The notes beneath the pieces are model-generated. The model searched no databases, was not told the DNA's origin, and saw only the letters and a program-made list of their open reading frames with translations. This document shows, in pieces, positions 61,971-64,000 of a DNA stretch of 64,000 nucleotides (the stretch's first letter is position 1; each line of letters opens with the position of its first letter). This DNA comes from Nyssa sinensis (Eukaryota; Streptophyta; Magnoliopsida; Cornales; Nyssaceae). The position numbers and the translations under genes were made by a program. The DNA lies in NCBI GenBank assembly GCA_008638375.1, contig CM018035.1:2035501-2099500 (forward strand). The letters run 5' to 3'.

Positions 61971-64000
61971 AGCAACCAAGTGAAGCCAGAGAAACTGAGT
62001 TGCCTATTCTTCTTTGATTAATTTTTTCCTAGTTGCTGTTATAGAACTGTATTACACTTCCTAGAGTTGTTTTTATTGATCACATGATAAGAGTTTTGGG
62101 CTCCTTTTGGCAGTCAATAAACAATTGGTTAAGTTTGCAGATATTGTTATTCCAATGCATTGCTGTAATATGAATTGGTGAATGATTAATCTTTAGCTAT
62201 TTGCTTTGAAAGGCGCACTTCACTTTCTTGTGATCGGAGTCCAAGGGAGCAAGCACGTGCAGGCATTTCTTGGAGATACAAAGAGTGGTGACTAGACACA
62301 TGGAAAGCACGTGTAAAGTTATCCATACAGCAGAAGAAAACCATGTTATAGATTGCATGGTCCAACTATGCTTTTTTGACCCTTCAAAATTCCAGCTCCA
62401 ATTCCAATGCACGCGTTATGCAACCATTCCTGCCCTTTTGTTTTGCTAACCATGGCCACATTTGCTGGTTTCCTCTTATTTTCTTCTCTTTTTATCTCCT
62501 TTTTGAAAGGAAGAGGGAATTACTTGTTTGGCAGAGAAGATACACGTGTAAATCATCATTCTTCGGGTATCATGCAACGTTTTACTAGTCACGTGCACTG
62601 GTTAGTTCTGACATCTCTCAGTTATAACTGATTGATCTTACCACTCGTTTTGATGGTTTTACAAGACTATAATTGACTGAAATTAAGACTTAAAAATATT
62701 GTAAGCTTTTCTTTGATATTAAAGTTTATACCACATCATTTTCAGATTCCATTCCTTTCCCATCACTCAAAACCATGATTTTAACAACTCACATTCTATC
62801 TATTGAACTATCAATTAACACTCTTATCAATTGAACTTTGTCCACCAAGAAATATGAATCATCTTGCTTGGAGTAGTTGAAGCTTGGCCTTAATGTTGTT
62901 GAGACATCAATTCATTTAATAATAATTAAGAGAGAGAGAGAGAGAGAGGGAGGGAGAGAGAGTCAATTTGTACGTTATATTGGATTCAACTGCAATCAGA
63001 ATTATCCGTAGTTTTGGGCCTAATGCCTTTTTGTCAACGGTGGGTATTGTCAGGTGACCAAACCTTGGGCTAAGGCAAGATGCCCAAATTTTTGGACGGA
63101 GACTGATATAATAACATGATAATGTATTTTTTTTAATAATATTTATATTTTTTAATAATATTTTATTATATAAAATATGATTCATATATTTTAATAAAAT
63201 ATAACAAAGTATTATTAAAGAATATATTGTCACGGATCATCTATAACTGAGTGACATTATAAAATATTAATTAAGGAGAACGTTAAAAGGAAACCGCAAT
63301 GTGTATGAGGTGTGTTTTTTATGTATGGTTTTTCATCCTATCGTTACAGGATATGTTTTTAAAGGGGGGACAAATGGAAGCATGCTCCCTTCCTAAAGTT
63401 TTGATATTGAATTTTTATTCTTGTTTTTATTAGAATATTTTAATAAAATGTGACTTAGTTTCTCTTCAAAAATTTTAATATTGTATTTTTTACTCCTAAT
63501 TTTATCAAAATATTTTAATAAAATAAGACTTGAGTTCAAGTTTTTGTTTTTATATATATTCATATAAATTTTTATAACTTTTAATATCTTTAATTTCATC
63601 CTATTTAATTAAAATTTTTAAATCCGTCAAAGCTTAAAATAGTTAGAAGTCAATGATCTAAGAATATTGTTTAGTAGTATATATTTATGTATATATAAAG
63701 TACACATATACTTATATATATATATATGTGTGTGTGTGTAAAATAGAATACTACAATCAATTATGAGTGTCATCCCTCACTATTTAATTAATACATATAT
63801 TATATATGTTAATACATACGTCAATGACCACTCACTATTACATGTACACGTGTTTATTAAAATATTTTTATAAAATAAGACTTGAGTTAAAAAATTTTAT
63901 ATATTCATATAAATTCTTATAAATTTTCATATCTTTAATTTCATCTTATTTAATTAAAATTTTTGATTTCATCACTATTAAAAGGTTAACATAGTTGGAA
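61971..64000. other. Intergenic downstream of coatomer zeta
   Basis: The first few hundred bases are the likely 3' UTR. A GA tract lies at 62931-62960. From 63.1 kb the DNA is strongly AT-rich and includes a direct repeat (63505-63630 and 63855-63975). No coding gene is supported up to the window edge. Confidence 0.6.
63505..63975. repeat. Pair of direct AT-rich repeats about 350 bp apart
   Basis: AATAAAATAAGACTTGAGTT, ATATATTCATATAAATT, CTTTAATTTCATC and TATTTAATTAAAATTTTT occur in the same order near 63515-63620 and 63870-63965. A partial third copy may start near 63430 (TTAGAATATTTTAATAAAATG). Confidence 0.7.

Overview
This window reads as nuclear DNA of a flowering plant, most likely a eudicot. 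The base composition is AT-rich, coding exons are small and separated by long AT-rich introns with GT..AG borders, and there are many TA, GA/CT and GT/CA microsatellites and short non-autonomous transposons. All recognised proteins belong to plant or plant-expanded families: NF-YA, Alfin-like PHD, R2R3-MYB and EPF-like peptides. There are no bacterial operons, CRISPR arrays, phage genes or recognisable tRNA/rRNA genes. I cannot name the species.

Seven protein-coding genes can be supported, with exon borders checked for reading frame. In order they are: (1) the 3' part of an NF-YA (CCAAT-binding) gene, + strand, 1-4556, with a likely miR169 target site in its 3' UTR; (2) a complete five-exon Alfin-like PHD-finger gene, +, 6083-13644; (3) an intronless mitochondrial-carrier gene of the SLC25A44-like plant group, -, 16575-17621; (4) a complete ten-exon SurE-like phosphatase/nucleotidase gene, +, 22920-27587; (5) a three-exon R2R3-MYB gene closest to MYB103, -, 34561-36092; (6) a three-exon EPF-like secreted cysteine-rich peptide gene, +, 49607-50955; (7) a complete six-exon coatomer zeta gene, +, 52781-61970. 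The genes do not form a pathway. NF-YA, carrier and SurE lie close together here, and I recall them also lying close together on Arabidopsis chromosome 1, which would make this part a piece of conserved gene order.

The rest is intron and intergenic DNA shaped by mobile elements. The clearest is a 3,602-bp solo LTR (29912-33513) with TG..CA ends and perfect 5-bp target duplications. Others are an internally deleted Copia remnant in the NF-YA intron, a LINE 3' fragment in the coatomer intron, tRNA-derived SINE-like units, a Mutator-type MITE with 9-bp target duplications just upstream of SurE, several other inverted-repeat elements, three copies of a family with TAGGGATGGCAA-like ends, and a repeat shared between 6.9 kb and 44.9 kb. 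The block 36.1-49.6 kb is gene-poor. No novel multi-gene system was found. The most useful leads are regulatory (miR169 site, duplicated splice donor) and evolutionary (solo LTR, altered metal-site residue in SurE, transposon-expanded introns).
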